Assembly (NCBI GenBank): GCA_023229765.1 | Contig: JALNYO010000008.1 | Coordinates: forward strand, 1-64,000 | Direction of reading: 5' to 3' | Source: Syntrophales bacterium | Lineage (GTDB): Bacteria > Desulfobacterota > Syntrophia > Syntrophales > UBA5619 | Length of the DNA stretch: 64,000 nt | Part shown: positions 1-7,794 of the stretch, in pieces | Layout: every line of letters starts with the position of its first letter | Numbering within the stretch: position 1 is the stretch's first letter | Position numbers and translations under genes: made by a program | The notes under the pieces: model-generated | What the model was told of the DNA's origin: nothing | Seen by the model: the letters and a program-made list of their open reading frames with translations, nothing else | The model's database searches: none

Positions 1-77
1 GTTTATGATACCGTACGAGTTATGAACAAAGCAGTGGGAGGAGGATCTACTCTACAAATCATGCTCTCTGGCATCAG

Positions 78-1673
78 GTGAAACACAGATTCTCTCCTCC
101 CATTTTACCCCGGCGTCCCAGGGTAGTATACAACATTCTTGGCCCCATGAGAACACAAGGTAATACAGAATTCGGCAAGACATATTGGATGGGATTTAAA
201 GACCGAAAAACAGCACTTGATGACTTGCTTTTGAACAACTTAGAATTCACACATACGGCAACAAACATTTCCGAGAGAAATATTTATGCGAATTATAAAA
301 TAATCTTTCAGACACTTGAAGAGAAATTCCCGACACCGCATAAACTACAAAGATTTATTTCTTATTTAAGGCACAGGATATTTTTGATAGAAATAGAAAT
401 TGACAAAGACAAAGATGTTGCTATGGTTTTTGAAGTAATAAATGACCGTGGTGTTCCACTAAAACCTTATGAAATATTAAAAGGCAAAATTTTAAGTCAG
501 ATTGATATTAACGACCGAGAGAAATACATTGATATTTGGGAAAAACAAATTCGGAAAATTGAAGAATACGGAGAGCATGAGATAGACAATTTTTTCGGTT
601 TCTATTTTAGAAGTAAATATGCTGAAAATGCTGAACAGTATAATACGCTTGACAAAACACGCTATCATAAATCAGTTTTTACTGACGAGTATGAGGCAAA
701 GATTGGTTTGAAAAATAATGAAGGCAATGCGAGATTATTTGTAGAAAAAACACTCCCATATTTCGCAGACCTGTATATTACTCTACTTAAATATTACCAT
801 GATTACGACAAGGAATATGAATTCATTTATTTCAATGGCTTGAATGATATGGACGGACAATTTGTTTTGACATTGTCCTCAGTTGGCATTGACGATCCCG
901 AAAGAGATGGGAAAACAAAACTCATACCTAAATATTTTGACAAACTGTTTGTTCTTTCTAATTTGACTGATAATCACAAGCCAAATGAATTTTATCCAAA
1001 TATTATTGCACTCAACTCATCCATAAGAAACCAAAATATTGAAATTGCAAAAAATAATTTTGACGAGCAATTATTATCATTGGTGAAGAAAAAACACGAG
1101 AGAGAAAATTTAGATGAAGCATTCAAATACGAATTTTTCAAAAATGTTGGTTACAATAATTTAGGCAGAAACTTTTTGAGATATTTCTTTGCCCGAATAG
1201 ACCATTACATAAGTGATTTTTCAGGCATCCCACAATACGGAACATATAAACAGTTGGTTGTTCAGACGAAAGGTGGCGATGTTTATCATATTGAACATAT
1301 TTTGACAAATAGAGAAGAAAATGAAAAACTTTTTGGAGATGAAGAAGAATTTAATCTGCAAAGAAATAGGTTGGGTGACTTATTACTACTCAAAGGCAAG
1401 GACAATCAATCGTCTAATGATGAACTTTATTATGACCCCAAAGCGGAAAGCGACAAACTTAGAACATATAATGTGATTGGGACTTATTTCGCAAGGACGC
1501 TTTTACCTGACATGTATAACAAAAAAGTGGGGTTCAAAAAGTTTATTGAAGAAAATAATTTAAAATTTAAGCCGTATCCAGACAATTATACAAAAACCGA
1601 AATTGAAGAAAGACATCAATTACTATACGACCTTTCAAAAAGAATATGGGTGATAGGGACGGCATCAACTTGA
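78..1673 (+). CDS. DUF262/DUF1524 (GmrSD-like) protein, N-terminus missing
   Basis: This is a 531-codon frame opening with GTG and no clear ribosome site. Residues about 35-140 match the second half of a DUF262 domain, with the conserved NDRGVPL stretch at residues 122-128. The C-terminal half is DUF1524-like: an HIEHIL motif near residue 403 and NRLGDLLLL near 430, the region carrying the His-based nuclease centre in GmrSD-type type IV restriction proteins. The N-terminal DUF262 segment with the DGQQR motif is absent, and the first 30 residues resemble nothing in the family. It therefore looks like a 5'-truncated, probably inactive, defence gene. Base composition is much more AT-rich than the core genes, which fits horizontal transfer. 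The product may still be made from an internal start, but its NTPase half would be lost. Confidence 0.6.
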   Translation: MKHRFSPPILPRRPRVVYNILGPMRTQGNTEFGKTYWMGFKDRKTALDDLLLNNLEFTHTATNISERNIYANYKIIFQTLEEKFPTPHKLQRFISYLRHRIFLIEIEIDKDKDVAMVFEVINDRGVPLKPYEILKGKILSQIDINDREKYIDIWEKQIRKIEEYGEHEIDNFFGFYFRSKYAENAEQYNTLDKTRYHKSVFTDEYEAKIGLKNNEGNARLFVEKTLPYFADLYITLLKYYHDYDKEYEFIYFNGLNDMDGQFVLTLSSVGIDDPERDGKTKLIPKYFDKLFVLSNLTDNHKPNEFYPNIIALNSSIRNQNIEIAKNNFDEQLLSLVKKKHERENLDEAFKYEFFKNVGYNNLGRNFLRYFFARIDHYISDFSGIPQYGTYKQLVVQTKGGDVYHIEHILTNREENEKLFGDEEEFNLQRNRLGDLLLLKGKDNQSSNDELYYDPKAESDKLRTYNVIGTYFARTLLPDMYNKKVGFKKFIEENNLKFKPYPDNYTKTEIEERHQLLYDLSKRIWVIGTAST

Positions 1674-1701
1674 CAAGGTTAGGGAAAAAATCTAATCAAT
1701 C

Positions 1702-1735
1702 CAGCCGACCGCAAAAAGCGCGGCGGCTGATTTTT
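1702..1735 (+). terminator. Rho-independent terminator after the DUF262 gene
   Basis: CAGCCG pairs with CGGCTG and an inner CCGC pairs with GCGG across an A-rich loop, with one bulged A. A run of five T follows. It lies about 30 bases after the stop codon of the DUF262/DUF1524 frame. Confidence 0.6.
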
Positions 1736-2289
1736 GGCGTTGGGGGAGAAAGATAAATGGTCACGGCGGCCCTCGACCGAGCCGCTCAATGGGGTGAAAT
1801 TCTGATGTGAAAATGAATGATGGTGTCGCTATATCGTTAATCATATAATTGTGATAAGTCACTTCACTGCACTAAAGTGGTTTGCAGATAGGAGCTGATC
1901 TAAGGGGTGGCACGGCCGAACAGCCGGAAATCGTGGAGCTGAAGATAGTGGACGCTATGTAAAAAATCGTCCCTTTTTCTGCTGTGTCCTTCGGTAAAAT
2001 CTATGAATAGACAAATAATACTATCAAACGCAACTGTTCTTATTCATTCGACAATGCAGATTTCTTGGCATCTACTCTATTCCGGGATCAGGCGGGCGAC
2101 TGAAGCTTCAAGCAAGAGCAAATCTGTATATAGCTGGTGATTCCGGTGAAATCGGCCAGTAGTTCCGGTTCAAATCCTATGATGGAAAATTGATAGAAAA
2201 ATAGCCTTTAGTGGTTCTAAAAAATAGTGTATACTGCTAACATATAATGTGTCTGGTGAGATGATCATTGCAAAGTCATGGAGGGTAAT
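1736..2289. other. Intergenic stretch without a recognisable gene
   Basis: No frame of convincing length or coding character was found. The stretch contains the IS21-like repeat at 2136-2176 and AT-rich DNA just before the next gene. A short in-frame run around 1900-1962 may be gene debris, but its origin could not be recognised. Confidence 0.4.
2136..2176. repeat. IS21-type terminal repeat remnant (left copy)
   Basis: Two imperfect units of the form GATTCCGGTGAAATCGGCC are placed about 22 bases apart. Units of this kind, repeated in tandem, are typical of the ends of IS21-family insertion sequences. No istA or istB transposase gene is present. The array at 2877-2934 has the same orientation, so the two do not form the inverted ends of one element. 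Confidence 0.4.
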
Positions 2290-2805
2290 ATGAAAAAATT
2301 TCTGTTATGCATTATGATGTTATTTGTAACTGTATCCTCATGGGCTCAAGACCCCATTGATATCAAGGGGTGGAATAATACGTCTTGGGGAATGACTGAG
2401 GAGAACATAATACAATTATTTGGAGGGAAAATAACCAAATTTGCAAAACAAGAGGTTGATGATGGGAAATTCTATCGTAAAATTAGTCTTGATAACTTTA
2501 ATATAGATGGTGTTAATTTTAATGCGGTTTTTGAAATGGGATCAGTGGATAATAGACTAAGACGCGTTCGTCTTATATGTGATCCTGCCATATCTCTACA
2601 TTTTAGTAAATTTGAACAGTTATTAACTAGTAAGTATGGTCAACCTAAGAGTAAAGATGAGACTCGCACCGATAAATCCGCTTCATGGATGCTTCCCTCT
2701 ACAAAGATAGATCTGGATTATAGTCACCTGAGTATTGGGGGTTACATAATGAATATTATTTACACCGATCAAAGTACCGTGAAAGAAAGTTCAGATAAAT
2801 TATAG
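2290..2805 (+). CDS. Small exported protein of unknown function
   Basis: The start was set at the ATG at 2290 because GGAGGG lies six bases upstream and the protein then begins with a textbook Sec signal peptide (MKK, a hydrophobic core, cleavage near SWAQD). The mature part is about 150 residues, mostly polar, with an early WGMTEENI stretch of the kind seen in small periplasmic proteins. No family could be assigned. The gene is AT-rich relative to the core genome and sits alone between two groups of IS21-like end repeats, so it is probably imported cargo of the island. Periplasmic or outer-membrane location is inferred from the signal peptide only. Confidence 0.65.
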   Translation: MKKFLLCIMMLFVTVSSWAQDPIDIKGWNNTSWGMTEENIIQLFGGKITKFAKQEVDDGKFYRKISLDNFNIDGVNFNAVFEMGSVDNRLRRVRLICDPAISLHFSKFEQLLTSKYGQPKSKDETRTDKSASWMLPSTKIDLDYSHLSIGGYIMNIIYTDQSTVKESSDKL

Positions 2806-2876
2806 TGTTGATTACATAAAATGCGATCCCCGTCACCGCGTGATCCTATTATCTGATCCGGTAACGGTTGTTAAGT

Positions 2877-2934
2877 GGAGATTCCGGACCAAACCGGCCA
2901 CCTGTTCCGCTCCAAATCGGCCACTGATTCCGCG
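2877..2934. repeat. IS21-type terminal repeat remnant (right copy)
   Basis: Three units beginning (A/G)TTCCG start at 2881, 2904 and 2927, a 23-base period, each followed by AAA and CGGCCA in the first two. A further degenerate unit lies near 3041. They match the style of IS21-family ends, but no transposase is nearby, so this is a relic. Confidence 0.45.
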
Positions 2935-3109
2935 ATATTCAGGGGACATAATACCCATTAAAGTCATTGACCTGCTGATTAATCTGTATTGTCCCCCGGT
3001 GGTATAACAATCGAGGCTGGTTCATAATTTATCAAGTTTATTCCGCTGAAATCTGCCGGTCGTTCCCTATTGAAAAGGCAAGCAACAATACAGAAAAGGA
3101 GCATGTCAC

Positions 3110-3949
3110 ATGACAAAATCCGATTTAATCCGTGTGGCGGTTTTTGAAGGGAAACATATTCGTAAAATCATGCATTTGGACGAATGGTGGTTTTCTATAA
3201 TTGATATTATTGAGGTGTTGACGGGGAATGACAGGCCTCGTAAGTATTGGAATGATCTTAAAAAAAAGTTGACTTCAGAAGGTTATGTTGAAGTGTCCGA
3301 AAAAATCGGACAGTTGAAAATGATAGCCCCCGACGGCAAGCTGCGCCTCACCGATTGCGCCAACATTGAGACCATGTTTCGTATAATCCAGTCAATTCCC
3401 TCGCCAAAGGTTGAACCGTTCAAGCAATGGCTGGCAAAAGTCGGCAGGGAACGGCTTGAGGAGATCGAAAATCCTGAGCTTTCCATGGAGCGGATGCAGG
3501 CGCTGTATGAGAAAAAAGGGTATCCGAAAGAGTGGATTGACAAACGGATGCGAGGGATTGCCGTTCGCCAGGATCTGACCGACGAGTGGAAAAATCGTGG
3601 AGCCAAGACCAGTCTGGAATATGCGATACTGACTAACGAGATCATGCAGGGGGCTTTTGATCTGAAGGTGGATGAATACAAACAGGTGAAAGGATTGGCG
3701 CGGGAGAACCTGCGCGACCATATGACCGATATTGAGCTGATTCTGACCATGCTTGGCGAGGCAACCACCACCAAACTGCATCGTGATCGGGATTCCCGGG
3801 GAATCGACCCGCTGCAGCAGGATGCCCAGGAAGGCGGCGCGGTTGCGGGCAGCACCCGCCGGGACATTGAAAAACGATCCGGCAAACCAGTGGTGACGGG
3901 TGATAATTTCAAGGGGCTGACCGGTAAAGGGAGAAAGAGAATAACGTAG
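3110..3949 (+). CDS. Bro-N (BRO family) domain protein
   Basis: The 279-residue product starts at an ATG preceded by AAAGGAG. Residues about 5-110 are a Bro-N domain: the FEGKHIRKI opening, the DEWWFSIIDIIEVL core and a later ERLEEIENPELS linker are typical of phage antirepressor-like proteins. The C-terminal half (about 110-279) is charged and probably helical, and ends in a basic tail. BRO family proteins bind DNA and are common in phages and mobile islands. The next intact gene is DinD-like and belongs to the same broad superfamily, so the pair may descend from related antirepressor genes. The specific target is unknown. Confidence 0.75.
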   Translation: MTKSDLIRVAVFEGKHIRKIMHLDEWWFSIIDIIEVLTGNDRPRKYWNDLKKKLTSEGYVEVSEKIGQLKMIAPDGKLRLTDCANIETMFRIIQSIPSPKVEPFKQWLAKVGRERLEEIENPELSMERMQALYEKKGYPKEWIDKRMRGIAVRQDLTDEWKNRGAKTSLEYAILTNEIMQGAFDLKVDEYKQVKGLARENLRDHMTDIELILTMLGEATTTKLHRDRDSRGIDPLQQDAQEGGAVAGSTRRDIEKRSGKPVVTGDNFKGLTGKGRKRIT

Positions 3950-4061
3950 GGATGTCGGGTAGGGGCACATTGCCAAGGTAAGGAGCTCACCGCCAAACGT
4001 CAGGAGCTCGATCCCAAACGTCAGGAGTCCGGCTTGCCAATAAGGACAGGCAGCAGCAGAA

Positions 4062-4163
4062 TGTCTCAAGGAACTGGAGAGAATCGGGATTCTGAAACCT
4101 CAAAAAATAGGCAAGGAAACGCTTTTTCTGAACGTGAATCTATATGGACTACTGTCAAAATAA
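4062..4163 (+). pseudogene. C-terminal fragment of a Fic-family gene
   Basis: Read in frame, these bases give a C-terminal tail with LKELERIGILKPQKIGKE followed by LFLNVNLYGLLSK and a stop. This is the usual ending of Fic-domain proteins that carry a C-terminal winged-helix segment. A stop codon lies seven codons upstream in the same frame and no Fic catalytic motif is present nearby. Only the tail survives, so this is a dead remnant. A complete but different Fic gene follows 1.2 kb downstream. Confidence 0.6.
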
Positions 4164-4184
4164 CATGTCGATGACATCGACATG
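4164..4184. promoter_or_regulatory. Perfect 21-base palindrome after the Fic remnant
   Basis: CATGTCGATG and its exact reverse complement CATCGACATG flank a single central A, directly after the stop codon of the Fic remnant. There is no T tract, so a terminator is unlikely. The symmetry suggests a binding site for a dimeric regulator or a recombination-related site. Confidence 0.4.
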
Positions 4185-4457
4185 AAACAATAGCGTGTCG
4201 ATTTTTGTTTATTTTGTGGACACGTTTTCCGGGCTTGGCCCCCGGGAGTATGATTAAAGTTTCGGCAATTTTATCAGACGTATTCATCTCGTGAGCCAAC
4301 AATTCTATCCCCGATGGGGAGAGAATTGACAACCACCGGAAAAAGCTACCCGACGGGTAGCGAATTGGAATGGGCGCAATTAAACAACCCGAATTTTAAT
4401 TCCATCGAATTCGATGGAATTAAAGCCAGGCAGAAGGTCGAAAGGAGTTTCTCAACC

Positions 4458-5315
4458 ATGAGCAAGGAAATAGGGAAAACCGCCGGAGGTCATATTTCGC
4501 CTTTCGAGCGGATCAAGCGTACGAACGATGCAGGTATGGAATTTTGGTCAAGCCGCGACTTTGCCGGAATATTGGATTACGGCGATTATCGCAATTTTGA
4601 GGGGGTAATTGAGAAGGCCAAGTTGTCTTGTTTCAATAGTGGTTACCGTATCGAAGACCATTTCGTTGACGTCACCGAAATGGTCGCCATCGGTAGCGGT
4701 GCGGAACGACCTGTTAAAACCATCCTCCTGTCCCGCTATGCCTGCTACCTGGCTATTCAAAACGCCGATCCTAAGAAAGAGATTGTGGCGCATGGTCAAA
4801 CCTATTTCGCGATCCAGACACGTCGGCAGGAATTAGCGGACGGGCGCGTCGAGGATGAGCGACGGGTTCTGTTGCGTGAAGAGATTCGGCGTCATAACGT
4901 TCAGTTGGCCGACGCGGCCAAGGGCGCGGGCGTCATCGAACCCATTGACTACGCCATTTTTCAAAATCACGGATACATGGGGCTTTATGGCGGACTGAAA
5001 CAGGAGGACATTCACCGTCGGAAAGGTTTGAAAAAGAGCCAGAAGATTCTGGATCACATGGGCAGCACGGAACTGGCGGCGAACCTGTTTCGCGCGACCC
5101 AGGCGGAGGAAAAACTGCGCAGGGACGAGGTGAAGGGGAGAGACGCCGCGAACCGGACGCATCGCGAAGTCGGCGCAAAGGTGCGGCAAACCATCCGGGA
5201 ATTGGGCGGCACGATGCCCGAAGAATTGCCGGTGGTTGAAAGCATCAAGAAGATCGAGACCAAACAGCGCAAGCAACTCGGCACGACTGAGACGCCCGCA
5301 AAGAAGAAAAGCTAG
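4458..5315 (+). CDS. dinD: DNA damage-inducible protein D (DinD-like)
   Basis: The start at 4458 was chosen because AAAGGAG sits ten bases upstream and similarity to DinD begins at once (MSKEIGK, then FERIKR, EFWSSRDFAGIL and a YRNFEGVIEKA segment). The 285-residue length matches the family. Conserved later blocks include DHFVDVTEMVAIGSGAER, LSRYACYLAIQNADP and QTYFAIQTRRQEL. In Escherichia coli, DinD is an SOS-induced protein that restrains RecA filament activity. DinD-like genes are often carried on mobile DNA, as here. The last 20 residues are Lys-rich. No LexA box was recognised upstream, so damage control in this organism is unproven. Confidence 0.85.
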   Translation: MSKEIGKTAGGHISPFERIKRTNDAGMEFWSSRDFAGILDYGDYRNFEGVIEKAKLSCFNSGYRIEDHFVDVTEMVAIGSGAERPVKTILLSRYACYLAIQNADPKKEIVAHGQTYFAIQTRRQELADGRVEDERRVLLREEIRRHNVQLADAAKGAGVIEPIDYAIFQNHGYMGLYGGLKQEDIHRRKGLKKSQKILDHMGSTELAANLFRATQAEEKLRRDEVKGRDAANRTHREVGAKVRQTIRELGGTMPEELPVVESIKKIETKQRKQLGTTETPAKKKS

Positions 5316-5345
5316 GACAAATAAAGGGAACGGTTGTATAAAAAA

Positions 5346-5413
5346 CGTTAATTGCTGCCTGTTTCGTGTTAAATTAACGATGTTTTGACAAATATCAGTT
5401 AACCATGTATGGT
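5346..5413 (+). promoter_or_regulatory. Promoter with operator-like inverted repeat before fic
   Basis: CGTTAATT at 5346-5353 is repeated in reverse as AATTAACG at 5372-5379. Six bases later a TTGACA box (5385-5390) is followed after 17 bases by TATGGT (5408-5413). A start of transcription seven bases beyond would fall on the ATG at 5420. This arrangement would give a leaderless, possibly autoregulated transcript. It is inferred from sequence only. Confidence 0.45.
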
Positions 5414-5419
5414 TTTTTT

Positions 5420-6292
5420 ATGGCAACAACGAATCCCGTAAAAAACATTCTCAAAGACCTTAAGGCCGAATACGACCGGCTTGCCCAGGGCAAAGAATCT
5501 TTACTGGCAATTATTGATGAAGCCGAGCTTTCGGAAAGCGTTTTCAATTCCAACGCAATCGAGAATTCGACACTGACGCTTAAGGAGACGGAGCGCATTC
5601 TGCTGGAGATGGAAGTTTCCCGTCATGTCTCAGTGCGGGAAGTTTTTGAAGCAAAAAATCTCGCCCGGGTGATGGAATATACCAAAAGCAAAGCGCAGGC
5701 AGCGGAACTTTCTCTGGAGATGATTCTGCTTCTGCACAAAATGCTGATCGGCAATATCAACGATGAGATTGCGGGGCGTTTCCGCACCACGGGCGAATAC
5801 GTCCGTGTGGGAACCCATATCGCGCCGGCGCCTGAACAGGTTGTACAAATGATGGAGACAATTCTGCGGGAATTTGCCGCCGACCACATTAATTACTTTA
5901 CCGACAAGATCGCAAAATTCCATCTTGATTTTGAAACAATCCATCCTTTTTGCGATGGCAATGGCAGAATGGGTCGCGTAATCATCAATTTCCAGCTCAG
6001 GCGCCTGGGTTTCCCCGGCATCATCATTCGGGATAAAGAGAAGCGGGTTTATTACGCCTCGTTTAATGAATACAGCAAAGCAAAAAATGCCAAAACAATG
6101 GAGAAGATTGTCACCCTCGCTCTGACGGAGTCGCTGCACAAAAGAATTACCTATCTGCGCAGCGAGAAGATAACCACGCTTGCCGATTGCGCGAAAACGG
6201 GCCGGAAATCGATCAACACCCTGCTTAACGCCGCCCGACGACAGACGATTCCGGCTTTCCGTGAAAAAGGTGTTTGGAAAATTGGCGTTTAG
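5420..6292 (+). CDS. Fic-domain protein, likely AMP transferase with N-terminal inhibitory helix
   Basis: Fic proteins usually transfer AMP from ATP to a hydroxyl group on a target protein. The catalytic loop HPFCDGNGRMGR is at about residues 174-185 and fits the HPFxxGNGRxxR consensus with the catalytic His. An SNAIEN segment near residues 43-48 fits the (S/T)xxxE(G/N) inhibitory motif, placing the protein in the class with an N-terminal, cis-acting inhibitory helix. A winged-helix-like tail follows after residue 235 (TLADCAKTGRKSINTLL). An in-frame ATG at 5405 is also possible, but neither start has a ribosome site. The gene lies among decayed mobile genes. The target protein cannot be predicted. 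Confidence 0.85.
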   Translation: MATTNPVKNILKDLKAEYDRLAQGKESLLAIIDEAELSESVFNSNAIENSTLTLKETERILLEMEVSRHVSVREVFEAKNLARVMEYTKSKAQAAELSLEMILLLHKMLIGNINDEIAGRFRTTGEYVRVGTHIAPAPEQVVQMMETILREFAADHINYFTDKIAKFHLDFETIHPFCDGNGRMGRVIINFQLRRLGFPGIIIRDKEKRVYYASFNEYSKAKNAKTMEKIVTLALTESLHKRITYLRSEKITTLADCAKTGRKSINTLLNAARRQTIPAFREKGVWKIGV

Positions 6293-6300
6293 GGTGAATT

Positions 6301-6344
6301 GGGGACAGCCATTTATTTACGGTGAAGTAATCAGTGGCTGTCCC
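6301..6344. repeat. REP-like palindromic element
   Basis: GGGACAGCCA near the left end and TGGCTGTCCC at the right end form a 10-base perfect stem, with a shorter inner pairing (ATTTAC with GTAAT). The GGGGACAG start is typical of hairpins mobilised by REP-associated tyrosine transposases. It lies directly between the Fic stop and the DUF1016 stub. No such transposase gene is in the window. Confidence 0.45.
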
Positions 6345-6366
6345 TCGTATCATAAAGGGGACCGGT

Positions 6367-6618
6367 ATGAACCAGGTCGATTTAACCACGAAACACACAA
6401 AACAGGCGGATGAACGTTCTCTGCTTGATCGTGTCGTCCTGATTTTAGAGCAGGCTTGCGCCAATGTGGTCAGGGCGGTCAACAGCAGTATGGTGAAGGC
6501 CTATTGGCTGATTGGACGAGAAATAGTACTTGAGTTGCAAGCGGGCGATGAACGGGCGGAGTATGGCAAGCAGGTGATTGAAAATTTGTCGGAGCGCCTT
6601 ACGAAAAGATATGGGAAG
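6367..6618 (+). pseudogene. DUF1016 (YhcG N-terminal type) gene fragment
   Basis: From the ATG at 6367 about 80 residues match the N-terminal domain of DUF1016 proteins, a PD-(D/E)XK nuclease-associated family: VVRAVNSSMVKAYWLIGREI, then the characteristic YGKQVIENLSERLTKRYGK. Similarity stops right after that block. The frame runs on, but only as the antisense reading of the neighbouring dehydrogenase gene, whose stop codon is at 6625. Intact members are well over 300 residues and carry a C-terminal nuclease domain, so this is a truncated remnant. The break marks where the accessory island meets core DNA. Confidence 0.7.
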
Positions 6619-6624
6619 TGGTCC

Positions 6625-7599
6625 CTATATTACCGGATACTGCGGCTGCCGGCCCTCCAGCACATCTATGACCCCTTGGGCCACCATCGTCGCCATATTG
6701 TACAGGCTCTCTTCGGTCATCGCACAGAAATGCGGCGTAACGATTACGTTTTCCATGTGCAGCAGAGGATTTCCTGGCCGCGGCGGCTCCGGGTCATAGA
6801 CATCGAGGGCCGCGCCAGCGATCTGCTTTCTTTGGAGCGCGTCAATCAGCGCAGCCTCATCTACTACGGTGCCGCGCGCCGTGTTGATCAGGTAGGCCTC
6901 CGGCTTCATCAGGGCCAGCATGCCCGCATCGAGCAGATGGCGCGTTTCCGCGCCTCCGGAACAATGAATGTTGATAAAATCGCATTGGGGAAGCATCTCC
7001 TTTAGACAAGACATTTTCTGCACTCCGTAACCGGAGAGCGTATCCTCATCCACGTAGGGATCATAGCCCAAAACGCGCATGTTGAAGGCCGCTTTCATTC
7101 TCTTCGCTACGGAGGAACCGATTCGGCCGACCCCGACCACGCCCAGCGTTTTTCCCCATAGATCGGCATTGATCAGCCCTTTTTGACGAGTCAGGATCGA
7201 CATGGTCACTGTGTCGCTGAGCAGTTGTTCGGATTGCATCGCGGCATGTGCTTCAACGATTTTTCGCCCGAGACAGATGATAAAGCCGATGGCAATCTCC
7301 ACCACGCTTTCCGTATTGGCAGCCGGGGTGTAAACGACCGCTATCCCCAAAGCGGCAGCCGCGGCGATATCGACGGTGTCATAGCCCACGCCATGCCGCC
7401 CGATCACAGCAAGCTGCGGCGCTGCTTCCATGATCTGCCGGGTAATCTTCGTATTCCTAACCACGAGGGCGTTGCAATCGCCGATTGCGCTCAGGATGCC
7501 TTCAAGATTTTGCGGCTGCGGATAGACCAGCTCCGCCTTTTTTGCCAGCATCGCCTCCCCTGCCGGGTGAATCCTCTCTACCAATATAATTTTGTTCAT
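6625..7599 (-). CDS. D-2-hydroxyacid dehydrogenase (SerA/phosphoglycerate dehydrogenase-like)
   Basis: A 324-residue NAD-dependent dehydrogenase. The Rossmann motif GVGRIG is at residues 156-161 with the matching Asp180. The catalytic triad can be placed at Arg242 (in NTARGTVVDE), Glu271 (in DVYDPEPP) and His290 (in VTPH). The start at 7599 follows AGAGGA; an in-frame extension to 7635 lacks support. The length fits a short-form enzyme without the ACT regulatory domain, so it could be a phosphoglycerate, glyoxylate/hydroxypyruvate or other hydroxyacid dehydrogenase. Serine synthesis is possible but not shown. It stands alone, and its 3' end touches the mobile island. Confidence 0.85.
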   Translation of the reverse strand: MNKIILVERIHPAGEAMLAKKAELVYPQPQNLEGILSAIGDCNALVVRNTKITRQIMEAAPQLAVIGRHGVGYDTVDIAAAAALGIAVVYTPAANTESVVEIAIGFIICLGRKIVEAHAAMQSEQLLSDTVTMSILTRQKGLINADLWGKTLGVVGVGRIGSSVAKRMKAAFNMRVLGYDPYVDEDTLSGYGVQKMSCLKEMLPQCDFINIHCSGGAETRHLLDAGMLALMKPEAYLINTARGTVVDEAALIDALQRKQIAGAALDVYDPEPPRPGNPLLHMENVIVTPHFCAMTEESLYNMATMVAQGVIDVLEGRQPQYPVI

Positions 7600-7794
7600 A
7601 AAAATTCCTCTGTTTGCATTTTTGAATCCCATCAATCATGGTTTGGCTTCCCGCATTTCGAATTCACGGTCCAAAAGCAGGACGGCCACCTCATCCCCCA
7701 CGGAAACGAAGCTTCAGGCGCCATGAATATCAGCCCGTTTCCCTGAATCAGCGAGGAAAGTCGGCCGGAACTCTGATTGCCGGTGGTGGATATT

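Larger units (their letters stand above)
3950..4457. other. Decayed stretch between the Bro-N and DinD genes
   Basis: About 500 bases without an intact gene. It holds a short direct repeat around 3985-4030 (units containing CCAAACGTCAGGAG), the C-terminal remnant of a Fic gene at 4062-4163, a perfect palindrome at 4164-4184 and a weaker CGTGTC/GACACG inverted repeat after it. The frame open from 4314 upstream of the DinD start carries no recognisable protein sequence. Confidence 0.5.

Noticed and set aside
6619..7005. Continuation of the DUF1016 frame
   Set aside because: Beyond 6618 it is the antisense of the dehydrogenase gene; similarity to DUF1016 stops before it.
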